Source: AP-16 sp036395835 (lineage in GTDB: Bacteria; Pseudomonadota; Alphaproteobacteria; Rhizobiales; Xanthobacteraceae). Taken from it: a stretch of DNA of 34,587 bases. Below the pieces are notes generated by a model. The model made no database searches. It was not told where the DNA came from and saw only the letters and a program-made list of their open reading frames with translations. A program made the translations under genes and the position numbers. Position 1 is the first letter of the stretch; each line of letters begins with the position of its first letter. The stretch is from NCBI GenBank assembly GCA_036395835.1, contig DASWCW010000053.1:1-34587 (forward strand). Direction: 5' to 3'. Below are positions 17,598-24,989 of this stretch, piece after piece.

Positions 17598-17936
17598 ATG
17601 CGCTCCGAACAGAGGCAACAACCGGAATCGGGCCGCGTGGTGACGTTTCGGCCGCGTTCCTCGTCGCCGAACCGCGTGTCCCGCAACGAATCCAAAGCGG
17701 AGTCCAGCACCAGTGCCGTCGCGGATCTGCAAAAATATCAGCGCGCGCGCGAAGAGGAGGACTACCGCCATCGAATGATCGTCAATGGGCTCGCATTGGC
17801 ATTCTGCATCATGCTTGCTATCGCCGGCGTGTGGCTCGTCAACGAGATCGCCGAAATGAAACGCGTCCAGGATTGCATTCTTTCGGGACGAGCCGGCTGT
17901 GTCCCCCTCGGGATATCGCTGCAGCGCGGGCCTTGA
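17598..17936 (+). CDS. Single-TM conserved hypothetical protein
   Basis: A 112-aa protein. The frame is open from 17382, but the first 72 codons look non-coding. ATG 17598 with GAGG five bases upstream gives a protein starting MRSEQRQQPESGRVVTFRPR. A hydrophilic, partly charged N-terminal half is followed by one membrane helix (LALAFCIMLAIAGVWLV). It ends in a short tail with EIAEMKRVQDCILSGRAGC. The helix followed by NxxADMRxxQDCxLSGRRNC is a pattern I recall from small Bradyrhizobiaceae proteins of unknown function. The two Cys after the helix could form a disulfide. Confidence 0.65.
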   Translation: MRSEQRQQPESGRVVTFRPRSSSPNRVSRNESKAESSTSAVADLQKYQRAREEEDYRHRMIVNGLALAFCIMLAIAGVWLVNEIAEMKRVQDCILSGRAGCVPLGISLQRGP

Positions 17937-18011
17937 AGCAATCCGCGCGGCCGAGCTTCGCATTTCGCCGCCCGAAATCCGCACCCCGCCGGCCGGCCGT
18001 CCCATAAACGA

Positions 18012-18036
18012 GCGGGGGCGGCGAACCGCCCCGCGC
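18012..18036. terminator. GC-rich hairpin between convergent genes
   Basis: GGGGCGG (18015-18021) and CCGCCCC (18026-18032) pair around a CGAA loop, between the + strand gene ending at 17936 and the - strand rlpA-like gene ending at 18090. There is no T-run, so this is a tentative bidirectional terminator. Confidence 0.45.
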
Positions 18037-18089
18037 TGATCCGAAATGCTCTCGCGGATCGCCAATTCGGCGAACCGGCCGCTATTTCG

Positions 18090-18449
18090 CTATTTCATGA
18101 CTGAAAGGGCCACGGGGGCCAGCCCGGAAAATCCCAGCTGATGGGCGGCAGCGGGGGTCACATCGATCACCCGGCCATGCACGAAGGGTCCGCGGTCGTT
18201 GATCCGGACCACGACGGAGTGCCCGGTGTTGCGATTCGTCACGCGCACCATCGTTCCGAACGGGAGCGATCGATGCGCGGCCGTCATGCGCGAGGGAGCG
18301 GCTGTCTCTCCGTTGGCGGTCCGTCCTCCCGAGTAGATCGAGGCGAGTCCGACCTGATTTTCTCCCGCATGTGCAGCATGTGCGGCTCCAGTCAAGCCGA
18401 CTGAAAGAAGAGCGGCCGCAGCCAAGTTGATGAAGCTAGTCTTCGTCAT
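18090..18449 (-). CDS. RlpA-like septal ring/lytic transglycosylase-type protein
   Basis: A 119-aa exported protein. ATG 18449 is preceded by AAGGGA at suitable spacing. A signal peptide (LAAAALLSVGLTGAAHA) is followed by a minimal double-psi beta-barrel: GLASIYSGG, MTAAHRSLPFGTMVRVTN, VVVRINDRGPF, GRVIDVTPAAAHQLGF. The last two are the RlpA signature, including the Asp of NDRGPF. RlpA cleaves naked glycan strands of peptidoglycan in some bacteria. This version has no SPOR domain, so septal targeting is not evident. The name is at family level only. Confidence 0.88.
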   Translation of the reverse strand: MTKTSFINLAAAALLSVGLTGAAHAAHAGENQVGLASIYSGGRTANGETAAPSRMTAAHRSLPFGTMVRVTNRNTGHSVVVRINDRGPFVHGRVIDVTPAAAHQLGFSGLAPVALSVMK

Positions 18450-18888
18450 TCTCGTTCCCTTTTGTTGGCTTGGGTTTACGGTGGACGAGCAGAGGAATTA
18501 CTTGGAAAATGAGCTTTTTCCGGTCGTAAATCGCTCTTTTTGCCGTCCCCAATCGCGCGTTTTGCTGGCGATAGAGGGCCAATTGGAGGAGGAATGCGGC
18601 GTCAGTTGGGCACGTATACTGACCTATTTGTCGCGCCCGCCCGATAAATCAGGCCAAGAAATCTGCGCGCGGCGAGCGGCGCCGCTTCAGGCGGGAAGCC
18701 CGATGGAGTGAACGGGACTTGGACGGCGGTTCGTTCAAGTCTTTGGTTATGCAATGGAACCTTCGAAGAATTTCGCGGGACCGTCCGCAGTTATTTCCCC
18801 AGCCGACCCGGCGTTGCCAGCAAAAACACAGCAAACGGGCAGCATGCATCGAGGCTGTTGCAGGAATGCCACGCCTCGGGGGGCCCGC
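18450..18888. other. 439-bp gap between rlpA-like and FMO genes
   Basis: Relatively AT-rich. On the + strand a GGAGGAGG at 18585-18592 precedes ATG 18594, which opens a 17-codon frame ending at 18647; it matches nothing I know. A + frame at 18427-18711 runs antisense across the rlpA start and is not convincing. The region should hold the rlpA promoter. Confidence 0.4.
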
Positions 18889-20196
18889 TCAATGGGCGCG
18901 GCTCAGCGCTCCCATCAGGTCGCGGCGGAAATCGTGGTAATCTACCTCGAGCGCGTGGCGAGGCGTTTTCTCGAAGTGCCAATGCGGGGTTTCGCTGCTG
19001 ATCCGGGCGGCAATGTCGGCGGGACGCGGCAGGTGCCCGGCGATTTGCAGGGCGGCGATACGCGCCTGGTGATCGGCGAGCCGCCAGATGCATCCGATCG
19101 GCTGAAATAGCCCGATGAAGAACAAATTCTCGAACCGCAGATGCATCATCTTGAGATAGAGCGGCGGAGACCGGCTGGTGTCCCAGTCGATGATCGAGGC
19201 GTCGAGGAACGGAAACGAGATGCGGAAGCCCGTGGCCCATAGGACCGCATCGAACATCTCCGCGGTGTGGTCGCGAAAATGCACCATGCTGCCCTCGAAC
19301 CGTTCGACCCCCGGGCGCGCCAGGACTCTGCCGTGGCGCAGCGCATTGAGGATGTCGGAGTTGAGCGTGGGGTGCATCTCGAGCGGCCCGCATTGCGGGG
19401 GTGCGAGCCCATATTTCTCCCAGGGTCCGATCCCCAGCCTCAGCAACGCGGCGAGCAGCGGCTGCACGACCGCTCTCGGCAACCTTCGCGCTTTCGCATA
19501 GAGCATGTCGATCGGCCGCCCGAACAGAATTTTGGGAACGATGTAATAGCCGCGGCGCAAGCTGATGCAGGTTCGCAACGCCACGCGTGAGATGTCGACC
19601 GCGATATCGCAGGCCGAATTGCCGCCGCCGATCACCAGAACCCGGCGGTCGCGAAACCTTTCAGCGCGCTTGAAGTCGCGCGAATGCAAGACCTCACCAG
19701 CGAATTCCCCGGCATGCTGCGGAATATAGGGTTCGCGGTGATGGCCGGAGCAGACGATCAGATGATCGAAGATTTCCTCCCCGCCTCCCGACAGCGACAC
19801 CGACCAGCGGCCGTCGGTTCGACGTTGCGCGCGCTCGACGCGCGTCCGCAGGCGGATGAACGGCTCGAGGCCGAAATGGGCGGCATAGCTGTCGAAATAT
19901 GCACGCAGCTGCCGGTGGGAGGGAAAGTCCGGGTAATCCGCCGGCATCGGATAGTCCTCGAACTCGGACAAGCGCTTCGAGGAGATGATGTGCGTGGAAA
20001 AATACACGCTGGTCCGATCCCCTTCTTCGCGAAACACCCAATTACCGCCGATTGCGTCGCTCTCGTCATAACAGACGACGCCGCTGAGCCCGGCCGCCAG
20101 CAAATTTTTGAGCGCCGTGAGGCCGCACGGCCCCGCGCCGATCACGCAAACGCGTGGCTGCAGCCGATCATCGGATCGAACGGCGGCCGAGTTCAT
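18889..20196 (-). CDS. Flavin-containing monooxygenase
   Basis: A 435-aa class B flavoprotein monooxygenase. The FAD site is VIGAGPCG (G20-G25). The FMO fingerprint FAGEVLHSRDFK follows (F-x-G-x-x-x-H pattern), then the NADPH site VIGGGNSACDIA, and ATGF near the C-terminal third. These enzymes insert one oxygen from O2 into soft nucleophiles or, for Baeyer-Villiger types, into ketones; the fingerprint ends -SRDFK, closer to FMOs than to BVMOs. ATG 20196 is preferred to TTG 20217. It is divergent from the SDR at 20442 with a 245-bp shared upstream region. Substrate unknown. Confidence 0.87.
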   Translation of the reverse strand: MNSAAVRSDDRLQPRVCVIGAGPCGLTALKNLLAAGLSGVVCYDESDAIGGNWVFREEGDRTSVYFSTHIISSKRLSEFEDYPMPADYPDFPSHRQLRAYFDSYAAHFGLEPFIRLRTRVERAQRRTDGRWSVSLSGGGEEIFDHLIVCSGHHREPYIPQHAGEFAGEVLHSRDFKRAERFRDRRVLVIGGGNSACDIAVDISRVALRTCISLRRGYYIVPKILFGRPIDMLYAKARRLPRAVVQPLLAALLRLGIGPWEKYGLAPPQCGPLEMHPTLNSDILNALRHGRVLARPGVERFEGSMVHFRDHTAEMFDAVLWATGFRISFPFLDASIIDWDTSRSPPLYLKMMHLRFENLFFIGLFQPIGCIWRLADHQARIAALQIAGHLPRPADIAARISSETPHWHFEKTPRHALEVDYHDFRRDLMGALSRAH

Positions 20197-20441
20197 GGCT
20201 GAACAGTTTGTTCCCAACGTCGGGCATGCCCCGCGCGTTCACCACAATGCATCACGTTTGCTCCCCCACAATGCTGCCCGTGCGCGAAGCTAGGCCGGCG
20301 GTCATGCGGTGACAAGCGCAGGATCGGCCTCCGGCCCGCGGCGGTTGGTTGCGCCGCCGGGCCGCAGAAACGGATTTCTTTACAGCGAAAGTCAAGTTCG
20401 TTATCGGCAGGCGGTCGGCAGCCCCGAGCGTTGCAAGCTTG

Positions 20442-21308
20442 ATGAAGATCATCCGCGGCAAGAAGGCTCTCGTCACCGGCGCCGCGTCCGGTATCGGACG
20501 CGCGATCGCCATTGCGCTCGCCGACGAGGGTGCCGACCTCTACCTGGTCGATATCGACGAAGCCGGCCTCGCGCTCACGGCCCGCGAGGTCGCGAGCCGC
20601 GGCGTCGAAGTCGTTACCGCAATGTGCGACCTCGCCGAGCCGGCTCAGATCAGTGCCGCAGTCCGCGCGCTGCTCTCGCGCTGGGGCCGGCTCAATATAC
20701 TCGTCAACAACGCGGCAGTCCTCTTTTACGGCCCGGCCCACCGCATGACCGACGAGCAATGGAACCGAGTGATGTCGGTCAATCTGGCCGCCCCCATTCA
20801 GCTGGCTCGCGAACTATTGCCCACGCTTGTGCGCTCGCAGGATGCGCATCTGGTCAACGTGTGCAGCATTTTCGGCTTGGTGGGCTCGCGCAACGTGGCC
20901 GCCTACCAGACCAGCAAATATGGCCTCATCGGCTTTACCGAGGCGCTCCGAACCGAGTACGGCGGACGCAGCTTCGGCATCACCGCCATTTGTCCCGGCT
21001 TCGTCTCCACCCCGATGGTGGAACGCGTGGTCGGCAGCGAGCCGGAAGCGAAGAGCCGCTCCGGCAAGCCCCCTACTCCGCCTCCCGCATGGATCTTCAC
21101 CACGCCGGAGAAAGTGGCCGCCAAGACCATCGCGGCCATGCGCAGGAACCGCGGAATCGTCGTCGTGACCCCTGCCGCACGCCTGCTGTGGTGGCTCAAG
21201 CGGCTCTTCCCCGGGGCCGTCGACTGGGTCACCCGAGAGGGCTGGCGCAACAAGGGACCCGCCGAGCTCGAGGCGGATCGCCTCGTACGTGATGAGCTAG
21301 GCCGTTAG
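20442..21308 (+). CDS. Short-chain dehydrogenase/reductase
   Basis: A 288-aa SDR. From ATG 20442 it starts MKIIRGKKALVTG, normal for the family; the frame is open further upstream but the residues before are not SDR-like. The cofactor motif is TGAASGIG (12-19), with D37 suggesting NAD preference (LVDID). NNAA is at 89-92, and the catalytic S142, Y155 and K159 are in YQTSK. A long C-terminal part includes a WWLKRLFP segment that could associate with the membrane. It is divergent from the flavin monooxygenase, an arrangement suggesting a shared oxidation route. Substrate unknown. Confidence 0.88.
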   Translation: MKIIRGKKALVTGAASGIGRAIAIALADEGADLYLVDIDEAGLALTAREVASRGVEVVTAMCDLAEPAQISAAVRALLSRWGRLNILVNNAAVLFYGPAHRMTDEQWNRVMSVNLAAPIQLARELLPTLVRSQDAHLVNVCSIFGLVGSRNVAAYQTSKYGLIGFTEALRTEYGGRSFGITAICPGFVSTPMVERVVGSEPEAKSRSGKPPTPPPAWIFTTPEKVAAKTIAAMRRNRGIVVVTPAARLLWWLKRLFPGAVDWVTREGWRNKGPAELEADRLVRDELGR

Positions 21309-21459
21309 GACGCGGGGGAGCCGCTTCCGCCCGGGGCCGGGCGGCGACCGCTCGTACGCGGACCTTGCCGACGCACGCTCGGCGAAATGCGGAATTCCGT
21401 CAAGGTTGGCGCCCGTCTCCGCAACGCCCCGGAAAATGCAGCGCGCAAAGCCGGCGTCG

Positions 21460-21487
21460 TTGAACTCAGCGGCGTCCTTCGCTATAG
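21460..21487 (+). promoter_or_regulatory. Candidate promoter for the acpXL operon
   Basis: TTGAAC (21460-21465), 16 bases, then CTATAG (21482-21487), a moderate sigma-70-type match about 95 bp before acpXL. The leader holds a 14-codon frame at 21518-21562 (MLRAARARGVIPSR) with GGAG only two bases from its ATG. Prediction by eye only. Confidence 0.3.
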
Positions 21488-21580
21488 GGGCACACGTCGG
21501 TTCGGGGGCAAGGAGCCATGCTTCGCGCCGCTCGGGCCCGGGGGGTTATTCCAAGCCGCTGAGCACCAAGAGCATCGCAA

Positions 21581-21862
21581 ATGTCCGATACGTTCAATAC
21601 GGTTGCGGATATCATTGCCGAAACTTGCGACATTCCGCGAGAAAAGATCAAGCCGGAAAGCCACGCTATCGACGATCTCGAAATCGACAGCCTGGATTTT
21701 CTCGACATCGCGTTCGCCGTCGACAAGGCATTCGGCATCAAGCTGCCGCTCGAGCAATGGACGCAGGAAGTCAGCGACGGCAAGGCGTCGACCGAGCAGT
21801 ATTTCGTGCTCAAGAACCTCTGCGCCCGCATCGACGACCTCATTGCCGCCAAGAGCGCGTGA
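21581..21862 (+). CDS. acpXL: Acyl carrier protein AcpXL
   Basis: A 93-aa dedicated acyl carrier protein on which the C26-C30 hydroxy fatty acid of rhizobial lipid A is built. The phosphopantetheine serine is S37 in IDSLDFLDIAFAVDKAFGIK. The C-terminal segment EQWTQEVSDGKASTEQYFVLKNLCARID is characteristic of AcpXL and absent from housekeeping AcpP. It is the first gene of a six-gene operon. The next start is 7 bp after its stop. Confidence 0.96.
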   Translation: MSDTFNTVADIIAETCDIPREKIKPESHAIDDLEIDSLDFLDIAFAVDKAFGIKLPLEQWTQEVSDGKASTEQYFVLKNLCARIDDLIAAKSA

Positions 21863-21869
21863 GCGCCCA

Positions 21870-22346
21870 ATGCGGCTTGAATATTTCCAGATGGTCGACC
21901 GCGTCGTCGAAATGTCGTGCGACGACGGCATTATCCGCGTCGAATCCGTAGTCCCGATGGCGAGCACGGTATTCGAAGGCCATTTTCCCGGTTATCCGCT
22001 CGTGCCGGGAGTGCTGCTCATCGAGACCATGGCGCAAACGGCAGGGTGGATCATCCTGGCGCGCAATCGGTTCGATCGCATGCCGTTCCTGGCCGGGGTG
22101 CGGAGCGCGAAGCTCAGACGCTTCGTGACGCCCGGCGAGCGGCTGTCGGTCGAAGGCCGCATCATCCACGAGGGTTCCGGGTTCGCGGTGACGAGCTGCC
22201 AAGTCAAAGCGGACGCCAAGGCGGTGTGCGACGCGGAGCTCACGTTCCGCGTTCTGCCGTTCCCCAATCGCGACGTCCGGGCCGAACTGGAAGCGGCGGC
22301 CGCGCGTATCGAGTTCCCGCTAGAGGCGCTCAGCGATGCCGGCTGA
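21870..22346 (+). CDS. fabZXL: 3-hydroxyacyl-ACP dehydratase FabZXL
   Basis: A 158-aa hotdog-fold dehydratase for the elongation cycle on AcpXL. ATG 21870 gives MRLEYFQMVDRVVEM, the family start; the longer frame back to 21387 runs through acpXL in another frame and is not real. The active-site region is FEGHFPGYPLVPGVLLIETMAQ, with the catalytic His in GHFPG and the Glu in LLIE. The middle (GSGFAVTSCQVKADAKAVCDAEL) fits the XL subfamily. The stop overlaps the fabF2XL start by 11 bp, so translation is probably coupled. Confidence 0.94.
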   Translation: MRLEYFQMVDRVVEMSCDDGIIRVESVVPMASTVFEGHFPGYPLVPGVLLIETMAQTAGWIILARNRFDRMPFLAGVRSAKLRRFVTPGERLSVEGRIIHEGSGFAVTSCQVKADAKAVCDAELTFRVLPFPNRDVRAELEAAAARIEFPLEALSDAG

Positions 22347-23520
22347 GGCCTGGATCACCGGGATCGGCATCGTCTCCTGTCTCGGCGAAGGCCCGGATGC
22401 GCATTGGCAGGGGTTGCTGCATCCGCAGCCGAGCGCCGACACGGCGCGGTTCGCGCCATACGTCATCCATCCACTGGCGGCGATCGAGTTCGACAAGCAA
22501 ATTCCGAAGAAAGGCGATCAGCGCCAGATGGAACCGTGGCAGCGGATCGGGACCTATGCGGCGGGCTTGGCGCTGGATAGCGGCAAGGTCAAAGGCAACG
22601 CCGCGCTGCTTGCGCATACCGACATGATCGTCGCCGGCGGCGGCGGCGAACGCGATGTCGAGGTGGACGTCGCCATCATGGCCGGGCTCCGCAACGCCGC
22701 CGATCCCGACGCCTTCATCAACGAACGTTTGATGAGCGATCTGCGCCCTACCCTGTTCCTCGCGCAGCTTTCGAACTTGCTCGCCGGTAACATTTCCATC
22801 GTGCACGGGGTCACTGGCTCCTCCCGGACCTTCATGGGCGAGGAGGCTGCGGGAGTGGACGCGGTGCGGGTCGCGGTCTCGCGTATCGCCGCCGGCCAAA
22901 GCAAGCTCGCGCTGGTGGGCGGCGCGCACAATGCCGAGCGCAAGGATCTGCTGCTGCTCTACGAATTCGGCAGCGTCGCCCTCAAGGAGCCGTATCGACC
23001 GGTCTGGTCACGCCGCGCCAGTCCGGGATTTGCGCTGGGCTCGCTGGGTGCCTTCCTGGTCCTGGAAGAGCGCGAGCATGCCCAAGCACGCGGCGCCGAG
23101 CCTATCGCAAGGCTTTCGCTCGTGCTCTCCGGCCGCACCGGTCGGGATGCGGGCGCGGTAGCGGATGCGTTGCGCCGGATGTGGCAACCGATCGCTCCCC
23201 GGCTCGAGGCCGGCCGTTATGCCATTCTGTCGGGGGCAACCGGCGTCGAGCCCGCGACCGCCGAGGAGCAGAGCTTCCTGGCCGAGCATCCCGAAGCGTC
23301 GATTCGCGCGACCGGGAGCCGGATCGGGCACGGCATGGAAGCGCAGTTCCCGATGAACATTGCCCTTGCAGCCCTTGCGGTCCGCCATGGCATATTGTTC
23401 CCGCCCTGCGCCGGTTCGCCGGTCGAGCGCGCGATGGAGGGCGCCTTGACCCAGGCGGTCGTGACAGGGGTCGGGCATTGGCGAGGAGAGGGCATGGCCC
23501 TGGTCGAGGCCGCCCATTGA
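22336..23520 (+). CDS. fabF2XL: Ketosynthase-like protein FabF2XL lacking catalytic residues
   Basis: A 394-aa thiolase-fold beta-ketoacyl-ACP synthase homologue in the VLCFA operon. Where FabF enzymes have the nucleophile (TACASG), this chain has VHGVTGSSRTFMGEE (about residues 156-170) with no cysteine. Where they have NAHGTGTPEND it has SGATGVEPAT (299-308), so the first catalytic His is also absent. The second His is kept in GSRIGH (H332). It therefore resembles the non-condensing chain-length-factor partners of type II polyketide synthases. I infer that it pairs with FabF1XL, encoded 18 bp downstream. Membership in the acpXL operon is established for rhizobia; the partner role is inference. 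Confidence 0.9.
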   Translation: MPAEAWITGIGIVSCLGEGPDAHWQGLLHPQPSADTARFAPYVIHPLAAIEFDKQIPKKGDQRQMEPWQRIGTYAAGLALDSGKVKGNAALLAHTDMIVAGGGGERDVEVDVAIMAGLRNAADPDAFINERLMSDLRPTLFLAQLSNLLAGNISIVHGVTGSSRTFMGEEAAGVDAVRVAVSRIAAGQSKLALVGGAHNAERKDLLLLYEFGSVALKEPYRPVWSRRASPGFALGSLGAFLVLEEREHAQARGAEPIARLSLVLSGRTGRDAGAVADALRRMWQPIAPRLEAGRYAILSGATGVEPATAEEQSFLAEHPEASIRATGSRIGHGMEAQFPMNIALAALAVRHGILFPPCAGSPVERAMEGALTQAVVTGVGHWRGEGMALVEAAH

Positions 23521-23538
23521 ACGAAAGGATCAAAGAAT

Positions 23539-24822
23539 ATGCAGCCCACGCGGGATAAGGGGGGTCAGCCCATCGTGGTCGTGACGGGCATGGGAGTCGT
23601 CACTCCGCTCGGTATCGGCAAGACCGACAACTGGCGGCGGCTCACTGCGGGCGAATCCGGCATTCGGGCAATCACGCGCTTCTCGACCGACGGACTGAAG
23701 ACCAAGGTTGCCGGCACCATCGATTTCGTGCGGGCCGAGCCGTTCTGTGCTCCGGCGCTGGCAGAGCGCCTCGCCGAGATCGTGATCGAGGAGGCGGTGG
23801 GCGAAGCGAAGATCGGCACCGCCAAGAATTTTCCCGGACCTTTATTCCTCGCCGTGGCCCCGGTGGAGATGGAATGGCCGCAGCGCAAGGAATTGGCCGC
23901 GGCGGCGGCGCGAGCCAAGGACCCGATCGATTATAACGAGCTGCTGCGCATGGCTGCGAGCGGCGGGTTTCGCGGCTATCACGAGCGGTTCCTGTTCGGC
24001 TCGGTGGCGGAACATCTTGCCGCCAGGTTCGGTACCCAAGGCTCCCCCATCACATTGTCGACCGCGTGCGCCTCCGGCGCGAGCTCGATTCAGCTCGGGC
24101 TCGAGGCGGTTCGCCGCGGCGAGGCCGACGCCGCGCTATGCGTGGCGACCGACGGTTCCATCAATCCGGAAACGGTCGTGCGTTTTTCGCTGCTCTCCGC
24201 GCTCTCGACCCACAACGATCCTCCTCAGGGGGCTGCCAAGCCATTTTCCAAGAATCGCGACGGTTTCGTGATGGCCGAAGGCGCCGGCGCCCTGGTGCTC
24301 GAAAGCTTCGATGCCGCCAAGGCCCGCGGCGCCAGGATTCTCGGCGTCATCGAAGGTTGCGGCGAAATGGCGGATTCCTTCCACCGCACCCGTTCGAGCC
24401 CGGACGGCAAGCCGATCATCGGCAGCATTCACAACGCAATCGCAGATGCCGGGCTCAATCCCGACGACATCGACTACATCAACGCGCATGGCACCGGCAC
24501 GCCGGAAAACGACAAGATGGAATATATCGGCGTGTCCGCCGTGCTCGGCGAACGGGCCAAGCAAGTGCCGATCTCGTCGAACAAATCGATGATCGGGCAC
24601 ACCCTATCGGCCGCCGGCGCTGTGGAGGCGATCTTCACCCTGCTCACGCTCGAGCATCAGCGCATTCCGCCGACGATCAATTATCAGGTGCCGGATCCGG
24701 CCATTCCGCTCGACGTGGTGCCGAACGTCGCGCGCGAGGCGAGCGTCCGTCATGCGCTGTCCAATTCCTTCGGATTCGGCGGTCAGAACGTCTCGCTCGT
24801 CATGGGGCGGGAACCCTCGTGA
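23539..24822 (+). CDS. fabF1XL: Beta-ketoacyl-ACP synthase FabF1XL
   Basis: A 427-aa condensing enzyme that elongates acyl-AcpXL with malonyl units. All catalytic residues are present: C177 (STACASGAS), H317 (NAHGTGTPEND), K349 and H354 (SSNKSMIGHTLSAAG). The chain begins with an ordinary ketosynthase start (VVVTGMGVVTPLGIG) and ends with the glycine-rich NSFGFGGQN. ATG 23539 has GAAAGGA 11 bases upstream. It lies directly after fabF2XL. A palindromic repeat separates it from adhXL. Confidence 0.95.
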   Translation: MQPTRDKGGQPIVVVTGMGVVTPLGIGKTDNWRRLTAGESGIRAITRFSTDGLKTKVAGTIDFVRAEPFCAPALAERLAEIVIEEAVGEAKIGTAKNFPGPLFLAVAPVEMEWPQRKELAAAAARAKDPIDYNELLRMAASGGFRGYHERFLFGSVAEHLAARFGTQGSPITLSTACASGASSIQLGLEAVRRGEADAALCVATDGSINPETVVRFSLLSALSTHNDPPQGAAKPFSKNRDGFVMAEGAGALVLESFDAAKARGARILGVIEGCGEMADSFHRTRSSPDGKPIIGSIHNAIADAGLNPDDIDYINAHGTGTPENDKMEYIGVSAVLGERAKQVPISSNKSMIGHTLSAAGAVEAIFTLLTLEHQRIPPTINYQVPDPAIPLDVVPNVAREASVRHALSNSFGFGGQNVSLVMGREPS

Positions 24823-24837
24823 CGGCTCGATCCCGGC

Positions 24838-24949
24838 GATCGTCGTCCCGGAACCTGCGAAGCGGGTATCCGGGACCCATGACCACCCATCTCGCAATTC
24901 CGCTCGGTCCCGTGGTCACGGGTCCCCACTTTCGCGGGGACGACGCTCC
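24838..24949. repeat. Palindromic intergenic repeat (REP-like), copy 2, inside the XL operon
   Basis: CGTCGTCCCG (24841-24850) is inverse to GGGGACGACG (24936-24945). Inside, 24872-24886 pairs with 24912-24926 with one mismatch. It has the same two-armed design as the element at 15055-15150 but in the opposite orientation. It fills most of the 167-bp space between fabF1XL and adhXL, where it could fold in the mRNA. Confidence 0.85.
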
Positions 24950-24989
24950 AGCGAGTCCGTGCTTTTATAGCTTGCGGTGACTCGCACCC

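Noticed and set aside
18427..18711. 94-codon + strand frame beginning with a hydrophobic signal-like stretch
   Set aside because: Antisense to the rlpA-like start, no ribosome site, and the second half is low in features.
21387..21869. Upstream extension of the fabZXL frame through acpXL
   Set aside because: It runs out of frame across acpXL; the family start is at 21870.
23539..24822. fabF1XL considered as a polyketide synthase gene
   Set aside because: The acpXL/fabZXL/lpxXL neighbours identify the VLCFA lipid A system.
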